NCBI RefSeq assembly: GCF_000203795.2
Contig: NW_006281103.1
Coordinates: forward strand, 877,658 to 941,657
Length of the DNA stretch: 64,000 bases
DNA from: Batrachochytrium dendrobatidis JAM81
Taxonomy: Eukaryota > Chytridiomycota > Chytridiomycetes > Rhizophydiales
Reading direction: 5' to 3'
Shown here: positions 23,016 through 35,409 of the stretch, in pieces
Numbering within the stretch: position 1 is the first letter of the stretch
How the letters are laid out: each line of letters begins with the position of its first letter
Notes under the pieces: model-generated
The model's database searches: none
What the model was told of the DNA's origin: nothing
What the model saw: the letters and a program-made list of their open reading frames with translations, nothing else
Program-made: the position numbers and the translations under genes

Positions 23016-24716
23016 CTAGTCATTACATCCCATTTGAAGATCGCGCAGTAGTTCATAACAGTCGCTCAGCAGATCGTGAAGAATGCCTTGTCCTTCAGGA
23101 ATCTCACCATCCTCATCCACAAACTTTCCGTCTTGGCGCTAAATTTGTATTCAACATCAAGTGTTATATTTGCTGTTAGCTCAGCAAGCTTTCTACCCTT
23201 ACACCAAAAATAACAATAGATTAACTTACAATAGCATCGATGGTGGATAGTTTGATTTGATATGGAATCAACTCTGGTTGAGTTAGTTCGACCCTCCATC
23301 GTTTTAGCTCGTTCAAACATCGCTGCAATGTCAGTAGCTGATTATACGTTGGCATCAAAGAGTCGGCAACAGGTTCACAGGCAATTTGTAGTTTATAAAC
23401 AAGCCGATAACACTTGTGAAGAAGAAAGTGAATAACAGCTTGACCTTGAGGTACACCACCTGCTTCGTCAAGAAACTTGCCATCCACTCTTAGGTTGTCA
23501 ATCTCTCCAAGCTTCATTTGAACCGAAACAAGATCACCAGATTTGAGAGTCCAGCGTCCAACCAAAAGTAAGCGTTCAAGCTTTCCTTTGATACGGATTA
23601 GATCTTCATAAATGGGGCGAAGAGGATTTTCACCAGAAACTGCTTCACGGGCAGCCAAAAGCTCATGAACATCGTCGAAACAAGATTCTAGTAGTTCAAT
23701 GACAGATGCTTGGCCAGCAACAACGCTACCGTCGTCTTTAGCAATGTATTTGCCATCAATTCGTGCAGAATCAATTTCTCTGAGTTCATCCTGCAGGACC
23801 TGCACTTCAGAAAGTGAAAACAGATGAGGGTTTTTACGACTCAGTAGAGTCTGGAGTTCTTCCTTGATTTCAATCAGACGATCGTGAATGGGATGAAGAA
23901 CAGGAGAAATGGCATCTAACTCAGCCTGTAGACGATCAAGGGTTTCCAGACATTGGGTATGCTTTTGAGTAGCCATTTTATCAGCCTGACGAAAGCATTC
24001 AACGGTATTGACGCAGGTTGTGGCAGCAATACAAGCATCTGTGTTGGTAAAAGGCTCGAATGATCCAAGCATTGTCGATACAGTAGCTAAACGATCACGT
24101 AGACTAGCGAGTCGATTATTAGTGAACAGACCAGTCTCATAGAGATTATTTAGTGTATGCTGTATCTTGATCAATTGAACATAGGTTTTAAACATATCCT
24201 TTGGCACTTTCCCAACCTAACAATAATATTTCACGGCAAGGATTAGATTAAAGCTTTAGCATGCAAGATATTATGATTAGAAAAGCCATGCGCTCTTCAT
24301 ACTAACTGCACGACAGTCTAAACAATTCAAGCCTGCAAGTACGGTTGAATGGCACTGACCTTTGACCAGATTTGGAAAAACATAGGAACCACATCATCCA
24401 AAAGAAGATCAGCCTCGGTATCAATATGCATGCCGCCTTCAGTCTCCTTGACAACCTCCTGATCGTTGCTGTTACTACGAAGAGAAGAGAGTTGCTTGAC
24501 AATATCAACGACTGTTATCCAGGCATTGTCGAGTAGAAGGTTGCTTGCTGCAGCATCGGCGGTAGAGCCCGTGGTGTCGGCAGATAGAGTAGCAGTCAAC
24601 TGAGATCTGATTTGGGTGAGACTGTCTAGCATGGGTTGCTCAGAAGCAGGTGTCTGGCTTATAGGCTCCATCAATGACAGATCACTGATGGCAGCTGAAA
24701 TCGCAGGAACACTCAT
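23016..24716 (-). CDS. UPF0662/DUF2408 family protein (yeast Cub1/YPL260W-like), 3 exons
   Basis: Exons 24716-24360, 24216-23230 and 23138-23016 give 488 residues. The protein has three copies of a repeat: ID-x2-R-x-DGK(F/Y), a short acidic loop, GQ-x-(V/I)-x3-LL-x3-C. They are centred on IDSARIDGKYIA, IDNLRVDGKFLD and IDAIRQDGKFVD (the third spans exons 2/3). This is the DUF2408 pattern found in fungal UPF0662 proteins; the yeast member Cub1 has been linked to proteasome/DNA-damage responses. The rest is helical. The start is the first ATG (MSVPAIS); an in-frame upstream extension begins only with TTG. Confidence 0.82.
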
Positions 24717-24919
24717 ATCGATAACTGTGGCAATTGCAAGCCAACTTTGCTGCCAACTAAACGGCACCCACGTCACGGGACTCGTTATTGTCAAAATTCA
24801 AGTTTATTCTCGGTTTTGAAGTCGTGTTTTGCTTCATATTCGCTTCTAGCAAAACACTCGTTTCGTTCAACTGTTTCTTTGTCAAAATATTATTTGAAAA
24901 CACCAATTTTAATAGAATA

Positions 24920-26801
24920 TTATTTGGATTTGGCCATATCAACAATGGTTCTGGAAATAATCAGTCGCTGGATCTGACTTGTGCCTTCGTAAATCATGAA
25001 AATCTTGGCATCTATACAGATATAATATTCAAATTAGTTTTACACGAGTATCTACCAAGGTCACAATTCATTACTTACCACGCATAAGCTTTTCTACAGG
25101 ATACTCGCTGTTGAACCCATTTCCTCCAAAAATCTGAACTGCATCTGCTGCGTTTTTGTTGGCTACTTCAGAAGCATGAGCCTTGGCCATGGATGCATAC
25201 AGCGTATTTTTGAGACCATTGTCTCTCATCCATGCTGATTTCCAAACTAGACTACGGGAAGCTTCCACTCCAATCGCCATATCTGCCAACATGAATGCAA
25301 TTGCTTGGTGTTCTGCAATAGGCTTTCCCATTGTAGTTCTCTCTACATAATTGATCAAACATGTGTTAGCTATGAGCATGACATCGTTTGTCTGCATAAA
25401 TACTTTTACATGTTGGTAAAATCGCTTACCAATAGCGTATTTGGTAGCTTCATCCAGTGCACGACGAGCTAGTCCAACAGCAGCAGCAGCAACAAGTGGA
25501 CGAGTAATATCAAATGCACCCATAGCAATCTTGAACCCTTGACCTACATCTCCAAGACGATTTTCGTCTGGAACTTCCACATCCTCAAATGTAATGCCAC
25601 GAGTATCTGATGCACGCTGACCCATGTTCATCTCCTTCTTTCCAACAGTGATTCCTGGAGTGTTACTATCTACAATGAATCCCGTAAATGCGCGACCAGC
25701 AGATGCAGACTCGTCAGTTTTTGCCAGGACAAAAAACCAATTGGCTTTGCCTCCATTTGTAATCCACATTTTGTTTCCTGTCATAATCAATGGTTTAGAA
25801 CAGTAGCTAAATCTGTCAATTTCTTGAAAACAAAATAGCAAGCACTCACCATTGATCACCCACTTATCACCCTTTTTTACTGCCTTGGTTTTGGCACCCG
25901 CAACATCAGATCCAGCACCAGGCTCAGTCACACAGTAAGCACACATCAAAGGCTCTTCAGCCATACGTCCCAAATACTTTTTCTTTTGAAAATCATTTCC
26001 AGCCAAAATAACTGGGGCTTCCTAAAGCATAAATAGTAGACGAGTATCTGTCAAGATGAGCTTAAAATCCATGACATACGATCAAGCAAACATAAACTTA
26101 CGGCAAGGCCGTTTGCTTCAGCAGCTGTTTGAATACCAGTGCAACCAAAAGCTAGCTCTTCACTCACAACAGCACAATCCAAAACACCCAATCCTGGACC
26201 GCCGTACTCTGTTGGCACATGCAAATTGAGCAATCCCACATCCCAAGCCTTTTTAAGAATTTCAGTTGGGTATTCCCCAGTTTGATCATGGTGTGCAGCC
26301 TAGCGTGAATGATTATTGTTAGATTTGACAAAGCATTGATACGGACCAATGTGGATATTTTCACGTGCAGAAGGTATTGGATTCCTCATTCAATACTATT
26401 GGAGCAGCAACACATCATAGACATGCTCATGAACGTATCTGTACATATACCGATACTCAAGAAAAGGTTACCTTTGGAATAATTTCATTTTGGGTAAACT
26501 TGCGAGCCAGATCCTGCAGTCCCAGTTGATCCTGCGAGAGTCCAAACGAGATCCCAGCAGACTCTGACATGCATGTCTTGGATGATGAAGAGAAAGAGTA
26601 CTTTTGGAATGCAGCCTATGCAATAGTCTAGTTATCAAATTGCATGCGTTGATGTCATACAGTATGACTGAGCCTAGCAAGGCAGTTAGGCTCAGTTGAA
26701 TAAATATGCACATCACTTACAGACCAAACAGGAACAACCCTAGCACTAGTCATAGATGAACAAGAGTGTCGAATGGTACGATGCAGAAGTGTAGTCATCA
26801 T
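24920..26801 (-). CDS. Medium-chain acyl-CoA dehydrogenase-type enzyme, mitochondrial, 7 exons
   Basis: Exons 26801-26721, 26615-26472, 26299-26102, 26021-25850, 25777-25430, 25342-25079 and 25011-24920 give 432 residues. FAD enzyme of mitochondrial beta-oxidation. Visible signatures are [16 protein letters not shown] (acyl-CoA dehydrogenase signature 1), KMWITNGG, the Arg/Phe-rich [22 protein letters not shown] and [20 protein letters not shown] (signature 2). The catalytic base lies in IYEGTSQIQ (exon 7), as in MCAD. The N-terminus ([16 protein letters not shown]) is an Arg-rich amphipathic presequence. MCAD is the closest match, but chain-length preference cannot be measured from sequence. 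Confidence 0.92.
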
Positions 26802-27402
26802 AGTGGTGGCAATGGTTAGTAGTTGAGTTGGATTTTATATTGAAAAGTCTGAATCTGAAATGCAAATCGATTCCAACTCGCGCTGTTGCATACATTCGTT
26901 GCATTACAGTTAGCGACAAAGGATGAACTAGAATGAAGAACAGAACTTGCAACATCAATGAGAATTAGATTCCAAATTCTGACTAGTTTCACGCACTTAT
27001 TGACCAGTTCATACTAAAACTCATTCGACTAGTCTTGTTGGCCAGTCGCGTAAATCTTGTCGAGTTCATTCTAATATTGCATAACTAAACCATTGGGCTC
27101 AGAGTATATATTTGCAGTACTTTATGTTTTCCCAAAAATACTAGAATGCTTACGAGTATTAAAGATTCAATAGTCGAACAAGTCATGCCTTGTTGACATC
27201 TGCAGCTGTCGTACGAGGACTTTATTATACATTTACATGGCAGTCGCAGACCAACTAGACCAGGACAATACGTTATGTCCCTTGACTGTCGCTTCCTCCC
27301 TGGCAAGGGTCGGATTCATAACCTCATCTGCTATAGTGCATGTTTACAAAAACCGCACCTAGACTTGACAGAATATCACTTTGACCTTTATTTTCAATCA
27401 CA
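26802..27402. other. Intergenic region, no gene seen
   Basis: About 600 bases between the divergent acyl-CoA dehydrogenase and secreted-protein genes. Short open frames here lack motifs. It probably contains both promoters. Confidence 0.35.
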
Positions 27403-28392
27403 ATGAAATCAGCTCCACTGGTGATGTTCAGCGTTATTTCTGGTTTGGCAATCAGTGCTACTGCAGAAAGTGTGTCAGTCTCATCAATTTTAGCCACAGA
27501 CATGCCAGCCTATACGACACAACAGTCGACTGAATCTACAAAACGTGCTACAGCTCAGCCGTTGAATGTTGACGCAGCTGTTGATTCAAATGTAATGTTT
27601 ACATCTCCACTTGTTCTCGCTGCTCTAAGGAGAGTCACTGATAAAGACCCAAATACACTTCGTAAAGAATTTCTTGTGCTGCTGATGGATTTGCTTCAGG
27701 ATTCACCAAGCTTTTCTTGTGTAGATACACACCCTGAGTCGTATATGGGCCACTCTCGCCTCTACCTGCGATGGAAGAGGTTGTTTGCATCAAGGACTAA
27801 TGGCATAGATCCAGCAATGATGGCTGCACTATTAGCATCTCAAACTGCTGGTGTAGATTTTGGTAGATACATGATAGCAATGAGAAACTATGCAACATCC
27901 CAAAAAAACTGGGCAGAAACCGCACAAAAATCCATCAAGTCATTGCATGTCTGTCGACAAAACAAAGGATATAAAGAGTGCCAGAGTTGGTTTATTTCTG
28001 TTTTGGCAGACATTGTAGCCGCTTGCTTGATGCTGGACAAAGCCATCACTGTAGCCATCTTGCTTGTCGAGAAACACAAAAATATAGATAGGGTGTTGAA
28101 GGATCTGGCTTCTGCAAGATACACATTTAAAAGACTTGTTTGTGCAGCAATTGAAACCTTAGAACATAGGCTGCATGCATTTCTCCAAGCAGTAATTGCT
28201 GATATGCGAGTTTTTACAGATCTTGGCACGCAAATCGAGGAGTTTGATAATGCCATGCAACGTCAAGAAGCCAATGTTCGCTTGTTGCTTGAAAGTAAAA
28301 AGTTTGTGCCAAGATCCAAGTTTAAACGGTTTTATTCAAATACCATGAGCAGGTTTAAAGGCATTTTTTCTAGAGTTCAGTCCCGTGTATAA
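27403..28392 (+). CDS. Lineage-specific secreted helical protein with Kex2-type site
   Basis: One exon, 329 residues, family not recognised. A signal peptide is clear (MKSAPLVMFSVISGLAISATAES). A Thr/Ser-rich stretch then leads to a dibasic STKRAT, a candidate Kex2 cleavage site near residue 48. The mature part is mostly helical, with scattered Cys in SFSCVDTHP, HVCRQNKGYKECQSW and RLVCAAIE. A central block (GRYMIAMRNYATSQKNW to VAACLMLDKAITVAILL) has the same spacing and character as the C-terminal half of the protein at 35410-36780, which suggests a shared family. It is likely exported to the cell surface or host; function unknown. Confidence 0.75.
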   Translation: MKSAPLVMFSVISGLAISATAESVSVSSILATDMPAYTTQQSTESTKRATAQPLNVDAAVDSNVMFTSPLVLAALRRVTDKDPNTLRKEFLVLLMDLLQDSPSFSCVDTHPESYMGHSRLYLRWKRLFASRTNGIDPAMMAALLASQTAGVDFGRYMIAMRNYATSQKNWAETAQKSIKSLHVCRQNKGYKECQSWFISVLADIVAACLMLDKAITVAILLVEKHKNIDRVLKDLASARYTFKRLVCAAIETLEHRLHAFLQAVIADMRVFTDLGTQIEEFDNAMQRQEANVRLLLESKKFVPRSKFKRFYSNTMSRFKGIFSRVQSRV

Positions 28393-28661
28393 CTAATGCA
28401 ATCACTTGATATTTTGTAAACCGCAGATCCCAATATATCTAGAGGTTTATTACCAACTCGACATTCTCAAGACCATACCAAACGCAGTTCAAATAGGCAT
28501 ATATCAAGTTTGGCTTTACTAGAGTCAGTTGTAGTAAATCTATAAACACGTCTTACTGAACCAAAACTTGCCATTACAGCACATCAATTTCCTATGATAT
28601 CCATTCAACAATAAATAATCCGTCATTATATACAACTCTTGTATTACTATTATTTAGCATT
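28393..28661. other. Intergenic region between convergent genes
   Basis: AT-rich 3' flanks of the secreted-protein gene and the PPR gene; nothing else recognised. Confidence 0.3.
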
Positions 28662-30308
28662 TTATTCCAAAGTTTCCTCGACTTCAGATGTATTCTTTTT
28701 ATCTGACCAACCCGCACGCTTGTACATATGCTCCTTGGTCATTTCTGGAATCATTTCTAAAATCATGGTTTCTAATTGCCCAGCTAGATCGGGTTGAACA
28801 CGCAGAGCTTTACCAAGAGCATAGTACAGAGTGGTTGGATGTACTGCAATGTCCATCTTATTTAAAGTTTGAATATATGAAATAGCTTCAGAAATATTGC
28901 CTATTCTAGCATACGCTTGAACAACACGACTATGGAGTTGAGGTGAAGCGGGTTTCTCTAGTGACTCTAAATGAGAAAGAATCATGCGAGCAGTGTTCAT
29001 ATCGTCGATCGATGTGTATCCACTAACAAGACACGTCAGCATTGTAGAGTATCCAATACCGCTTTCCATGCACAGCTTTTCAAGTGTAGCAAGATCTTCT
29101 GGTGAAGACATGGGACCAAATAAGTGAGCCATTGCTTTGAGGATACGACCATGCGATTGTAAAATGTCGGGAAGCTTGACATATTCCATCCAGATACGTT
29201 TCGTTCCATCCACATGACCAGATGGACACTGAAATGCCTGAGCAAATATATTTTCAACCATTAATTGCTTGGTCAGCTTCATGTCAAATGACTTCATGTC
29301 GGTAATGGCCTTGTGTGCTTCTTTAAAGGCGCCTTGGTTGTTGAGAATGAATGCGAGCATGTAGTACATGGATACAGACAGTTTTCCTGGAGCATGTCCA
29401 GTAGCAGGTTTGCATTGCTGCTTACACAAGTCTATATATTTCAAGACGGTTGGGTAATCTCGCTTGGCAAAGTAAAAACTGGACATGATCTCGAACGTGC
29501 TTACTGTAGGAGTACACCCAGAATCTTGAATCAGAGCGTATGTCTGTTTAAGATTGTCCTCCTGATTATAGTGGGCTTGAGAACGCATGAGCACATTGAA
29601 TGGATCTACACTGTTGAGTTCCAGTTGTCGTAGTTTATGAAAGTATTCCATAGCATGACGAAGATTCCCAGCACCAGTGTTGGCGTGAATCAGACATTGA
29701 AGCATGGGCTTGCTGTTTTTGGCATTGATGATACGAGCCTTCATCCAGGAAAGCAAATGCTTGATGGACTCGATATCCTCAGTTTTGGTGTAGAGGGATA
29801 TTAGATGTTCAAATGTTTTGATATTGGGTTTTTTACCGCTTGATTCGAGACTATCAAGTATCTTACGAGAGTGGACAACTCGCTGCTCGTACGTATAGTT
29901 TTTGAAAAATCTACGAGTGGGATCAGAAACAGCACGAATAAGAGCATTGAATCCAGAAACAGTCAATGCATGGAGCATGAGAGGATCAGACTGCTCGATG
30001 GCTGCGAATTGAACAAGCGCATCTTCCATTTTGTTTTTAGAAATACTAGCAATCAAATGACGAAATTGAATGGGCATTTCATCAGTTTTCAAAGGTGATC
30101 CAGTGTCAGGATTTACATAAGGATTAACTATTTGGATTGCAGGTTTTTTAGTGGTAATCAAGGTAGCAGGGATCGTATCGACAATAGTGGCGGGTTGAGT
30201 AATATCGGTTGAAAAGTATTTGAGGAATGAATGACGAGAAATAAAAATCGTATTCAACCGAGCAGCAGCCCGGTTGGAAGTATGAATACTGTGAACAAAT
30301 TTATGCAT
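28662..30308 (-). CDS. Mitochondrial pentatricopeptide-repeat (PPR) protein
   Basis: One exon, 548 residues. The N-terminus is basic and lacks acidic residues (KFVHSIHTSNRAAARL onward), as expected for a mitochondrial presequence. The body is a series of about 35-residue helical hairpins of PPR character, such as KKPNIKTFEHLISLYTKTED, NSVDPFNVLMRSQAHYNQED, CTPTVSTFEIMSSFYFAKRD and ISEAISYIQTLNKMDI. PPR proteins bind organellar RNA and act in mitochondrial RNA stability or translation. The specific target is unknown. It is transcribed divergently from DHTKD1, with 178 bp between the start codons. Confidence 0.8.
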   Translation of the reverse strand: MHKFVHSIHTSNRAAARLNTIFISRHSFLKYFSTDITQPATIVDTIPATLITTKKPAIQIVNPYVNPDTGSPLKTDEMPIQFRHLIASISKNKMEDALVQFAAIEQSDPLMLHALTVSGFNALIRAVSDPTRRFFKNYTYEQRVVHSRKILDSLESSGKKPNIKTFEHLISLYTKTEDIESIKHLLSWMKARIINAKNSKPMLQCLIHANTGAGNLRHAMEYFHKLRQLELNSVDPFNVLMRSQAHYNQEDNLKQTYALIQDSGCTPTVSTFEIMSSFYFAKRDYPTVLKYIDLCKQQCKPATGHAPGKLSVSMYYMLAFILNNQGAFKEAHKAITDMKSFDMKLTKQLMVENIFAQAFQCPSGHVDGTKRIWMEYVKLPDILQSHGRILKAMAHLFGPMSSPEDLATLEKLCMESGIGYSTMLTCLVSGYTSIDDMNTARMILSHLESLEKPASPQLHSRVVQAYARIGNISEAISYIQTLNKMDIAVHPTTLYYALGKALRVQPDLAGQLETMILEMIPEMTKEHMYKRAGWSDKKNTSEVEETLE

Positions 30309-30486
30309 AGAAACAATCGTAAGAGTATTTTTAGTGATTTTGATTCCAAATGTTGACTGAAAAAAAGATCGAACAGTGCAAATCGTGTACGCTCATCGAC
30401 ATGCGGTTTGTAAATGGTTTCAGCTTTTTCAACCAACGATTAGATTTGCAGTTTGAACATCGAGGTTGGATCTACTCAAAACCACC

Positions 30487-33400
30487 ATGACTCTGACTAC
30501 CGCTTATTCTGCTTTGCTGCGTCGCTCTTTTTTTGCCACTACGATTGCTGGTACTAGAGCTTTTTCTAATCATGCGGCATCCTGCCTCCGTGTTCAGTCT
30601 CGAACCATTCCACCAACAACTGCTGTCAAATCTCTGAATGGATTCAACTACGCTCAGCGTGCCTCCTATTACTACGATAAGGACGTATATGGCTACCGAA
30701 TTCCTCGTTCTATTCAAGCTGAAGAATGTATACCATTTAGTGCTGTTGCTTGAATGCATTTAAATACTTGATTTGGTGAATTCAAATTAATACATATATG
30801 CAATAGATACACCAGAGGAATTAGCCAACAGAAACAAGAATGCTAACCTACTTCGTCTGGTATACGCATTTCGCAGTCAAGGACATCGTATTGCCAACAT
30901 TGATCCTCTTGGCTTGACTGCTCTTGAGTTGAGTAGTTTGCTTCACTACTATCCCAACAATCGATCACACTTTTTATTTCCGCTATAGTCACTATGATCA
31001 TTCAGTATATTCACTTTGGTTGCTACTCTTATTCAATCAGCTCATTCACTTCAATGCTCTTCATGTCCTGACCTGTCATGATGCCTTTGAACCTACAATT
31101 CATCCTTCTACTTATCTACACGTGATCTTTAATCAAACCCGCATTTGCAGTCGTATTCTAAAAACATATACATTACGTCCTAGTTCAACAGAACAAGGAT
31201 TGCATATCTCAGTGATACAACTGTTGTTTGCATGCTAATCATTCAACATTTACTTGTAATTCCCATTGAGGAACACAATATCCAGTAAACTGACTGGATT
31301 TAATATTGTTTCTACTAATGCTAAATTGTGATACTGGTTTATTGTGAATTATGTTGTTTTAACATGTAAAATCATCATACGATTGTATTAATTGCAGGAA
31401 TCTGCGCGATATCAGTCCAGATCGATATGGATTGACTAATCCTAACGAGGTTTTTGATCTGGCTGGTATTTTACATATTGGCAAGACAAGCGATCCCTCT
31501 GTTTCCAAGGAACATGCATCTCTTGAGACCATTTTAAATCATTTGAAAAAATCGTACTGTGGTCGTATTGGGTTTGAATTTAGCCATATTCCTGTACGTA
31601 AAGTCGCGAATGTATATTTTGTTGATTTTTAAAAATCATCATTATCTTACTCGATAATATTTGAATAGATCAAATCAGAACGTCTTTGGTTTGCAAAACA
31701 TGTCGAGTCGTATGAAAAACGCACTTTTTCAGCTGATGAGAAACGCTACTTTTCATCTCTTTTGACAAAATCCGAGGTAATACACTGTCAAATTTTAAAT
31801 TTGTTGAATAAGAGTGCAAGTTTTAGTATACAAACAACTTTTTACTCGTCATTTTTCATTTTAGGTTTTTGATCACTTTATGGCTAGAAAATTCCCGCAG
31901 GTTAAGCGGTATGGTCTTCAAGGTGCTGAGAGTATGATGGTGAGTGACTGTATTTACGAGTATTTACATTACAATAGTATTGATTTTCGTGTCGTTACAA
32001 TCTTTCCGGTCTTTTAAATGGCGACTCAGATTGTCATGTATACTCTTTTCCGTGACGCTAGCATCGGTGAGTTTTTGTTGACGGGCTGCTTTTATTTTTG
32101 TCGTTTACTTTGATGTATTGACTCTAGTATTATCTGTCAATGCGATTATAGCCGGATTGCATGATGCTGTTCTCTGCATGCCTCATCGTGGTCGTCTTAA
32201 CCTTTTAAGCGATCTGCTGACCTATGATCCGGCTGCAATATTTGCCAAAGTCAAGGGTAGCAGCGAAGCTCCTGCCGAACTTAATATCAACGCTGATGTA
32301 CTTTCCCACTTGGCTATTTCTACTGATATTGAAGTTGGTGGCCCTGAAAAAATCCACGTTTCAATGCTTCACAACCCATCTCACTTGGAGGTATATTGTT
32401 TTATTCCACTAATTGGCATTGAGCATTTGTTTTTTCAAAAGCCTACATTAGTTATATTTTATTCATCATCCATATATGGCTATATAGGCTGCAAACCCAG
32501 TGGCATTAGGAAAAGCTCGTGCTCGTCAAATGCATTTGCTTGAGGCTGGAAATGAGCAGGATTGCTATATTGGTGATCGTGTCATGTGCGTTCAACTTCA
32601 TGGAGATGCAGCCTTTGCTGGTCAGGGTGTTGTCACTGAAACCCTTGGTCTTGCTAATCTTCCTCACTATACAGCTGGTGGATCTGTTCATCTTATTGTC
32701 AACAATCAAATTGGATACACCACTCCAGCCATGAACGCTCGCTCCACCATATACACTTCTGATGTTGGTAAAATGATCAACTGTCCCGTTATTCATGTGA
32801 ATGGCGATTTCCCTGAGGATGTTGCATACGCAACTTCGATGGCATTTGAATATCGAAACAAGTTCCACAAGGACATCATTATTGACATGATTGCCTATCG
32901 TCGACTGGGACATAATGAGCTGGACGAGCCTGCATTCACTCAACCTGTGATGTACAAAAAGATTCGATCACTAAAAACAGTTCCATCAAAATATGAAGAC
33001 TCTTTGCTTGAAGAAGGCGTATTTACTTCGAGATCCGAGATTGATTCTGTTCGTGAATGGTACTCCAACGTTTTAGAAAAGAAACTTGAAGAGAGCTATG
33101 ATTTTAAGCCAGAGGCAAGCTGAATTGACTGTATCTTGTTGTATACGCATCATTACATTTTGGTGATTCATCTCATTGTTAATTTCTGGTTTTGAAAGAT
33201 GGAAGCTTTCAAGGGAAAATGGGAAAACATGGTTCTTCCCACTAGTGCAGTGACCAAGTTGGATACTGGTGTCGATGCCGAGAAGTTGAAACGCGTTGGT
33301 ATTGCATCTGTTACACGACCAGAAGGGTTTGTAAGTTGGATCATGCCTTTTGCTGTGACTGATATATACATTTTTAGTAGTTTGTATTGATTGCATTGTT

Positions 33401-34824
33401 AATGCTATTGGTACCTAGGTCACCCACTCTCGTCTAGAGCGTCACCATATTGCCAACCGTATTTCCAAAGTCAACTCTGGCGTCGGACTAGACTGGGCAA
33501 CTGCCGAAGCCATGGCTTTTGGTACTCTGCTTTTAGAAGGTACGTAAAACTTATTATTTGCCATGTTTTATATAAATGGTTAAACTCTTTCAAATGTAAC
33601 TAAACATTTTATAAATAGGCTATCATGTACGTATCTCTGGCCAAGATGTTGGTCGTGGCACATTTTCCCAACGTCACGCCATGCTGGTTGATTCGTCTGA
33701 TGAGCGAACCATTATTCCTCTAAATCGTATGGCTCAAGCTCCTGAAAATCAAGGAAAGCTCGAGATTGCCAACTCACATTTATCAGAATATGCCGTTCTT
33801 GGGTTTGAATATGGTGTTTCATGGGAAACCCCCAATCGTCTCTGTATTTGGGAAGCTCAGTTTGGCGACTTTTACAATGGTGCTCAAATTATCATCGACA
33901 CCTGTTTGGCTAGTGGTGAAACAAAGTGGTTGAGACAGAGTGGCCTGGTTATGCTGTTGCCTCATGGATATGACGGCGCTGGACCTGAACATTCGAGCTG
34001 TCATATTGAACGATTCCTGCAGCTTTGTGACGATCGGTTCGATGTGAAGGGAACTACGCCGAAAGACTGCAATCCTAATATGCATGTTGTCAACCCCACC
34101 ACACCTGCACAGTATTTCCACTTACTTCGTCGCCAGGTGAAATGCATAATAACTGGGTTTACATACTATTTCAGATCCGAGTATCAGGTGCTGACTTGAT
34201 TATTGTATTGTGTATTCTAGTTGCTGAGAAACTATCGCAAACCTCTGATTGTTGCAGGCCCAAAGGTGTTGTTGAGGCATCCATCAGCCACATCTGATTT
34301 GACGGACATGATGCCAGGCACAACTTTCTTGCCAGTACTTCCTGATCCTGTTTTTGCCAATACTGACAAGGCTGCTGCTGTTCGTCGCGTTTGCTTCATT
34401 AGCGGCAAACTTTATTATGATATGATCAAAGAGCGTGCTACACGTAACTTGGATGACACAGTTGCTTTTGTGCGCATTGAAGAAATCTGTCCTTTCCCCG
34501 CCGACGATCTTGAAGTCGAAGTTGCTCGTTTCCCCAACGCTACGGGTTAGTGATTTGGTCATGCTTTAATATCTTTGCATTTTGAATTTATTCATTTTTG
34601 AAAAATTGCTTTATTATACTATAGAATATGTCTATGTTCAAGAAGAGGCTCAGAACCAAGGTTCGTACACGTTTATTGCACCAAGATTGGAGCAGCTCTT
34701 GCCCGCTGGCGCTAAGCTCAAATATCACGGTCGTCCACCTAATGCCGCTGTTGCTACCGGTATAACCTCGGTCCACAAAAAAGAGGTTGCAGAACTCATG
34801 TCTGGTGCCTTTTCCGGCCTTTGA
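30487..34824 (+). CDS. DHTKD1: 2-oxoadipate dehydrogenase E1 (DHTKD1-type), mitochondrial, 13 exons
   Basis: Exons 30487-30727, 30807-30927, 31398-31593, 31669-31776, 31865-31939, 32030-32066, 32152-32390, 32488-33114, 33199-33330, 33419-33539, 33619-34136, 34221-34545 and 34625-34824 give 979 residues. ThDP-dependent E1 of the 2-oxoadipate complex in lysine/tryptophan breakdown. Landmarks are AESMM (exon 5), [24 protein letters not shown] with NNQIGYTTP (ThDP/Mg site), [35 protein letters not shown] and QEEAQNQG. The protein begins with VYGYR soon after a presequence and lacks the long N-terminal E2-binding segment of 2-oxoglutarate dehydrogenase, which favours DHTKD1 over KGD1. Intron 8 has a GC donor (GAG, then GCAAGC at 33115). 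Confidence 0.93.
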
Positions 34825-35409
34825 TATTGCTTTTGGGAATAAAATTTACTTTTTGGGACTGCTGACTAGAATCTTGTCTATTTCCCTATATCTTGACTGA
34901 AATTGAAAGGAATCAGGCTTATTTGATTTGTCAGAGGTGAATCAGTGGCTGTCATGATCAATAGGGTTGAGCTATTGGCCGTGTCGACTTGACTGCCATT
35001 CATTAATACATTCACATTGTCGCTAGCTGTAAACCATGCAATTCTTGAGATGCCACTTTAAATGACGATATACTTTATGCTTTCCACTACATCTATCAAA
35101 ATTCATTTATTGATGGTCACTTATGCCATTGTGTCACATGCGTTGTTTTTGTGCAACAGCTACTATTAACGTTTTTTGTTTTACCAAGTGACTAAGCGAT
35201 GCCAAACTATTGATACAATTCTTTGAATTGGTTGTGACTCTTGACAGTTTAAGATCTACACCATTTGACTGTCTAAATCTCGTTGATAGTTCATCTTGAC
35301 ATGCATACTGTTATATCATTTGAAAATGTTGATTGCAGACAATTATTGGTTTATTTTAGACGGTTTTTATGTAAAACCTGATTTCAGCCCTATTCGACTT
35401 GAAGTAAAC
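34825..35409. other. Intergenic region between convergent genes
   Basis: About 580 AT-rich bases following DHTKD1; no open frame with motifs and no obvious repeat copy recognised. Confidence 0.35.

Noticed and set aside
24717..24794. 26-residue N-terminal extension of the UPF0662 protein
   Set aside because: It begins with TTG, not ATG; the first ATG is at 24716.
30487..34824. Assignment as 2-oxoglutarate dehydrogenase E1 (KGD1)
   Set aside because: It lacks the long N-terminal segment typical of KGD1, begins with the short VYGYR-type start, and matches DHTKD1 more closely along its length.
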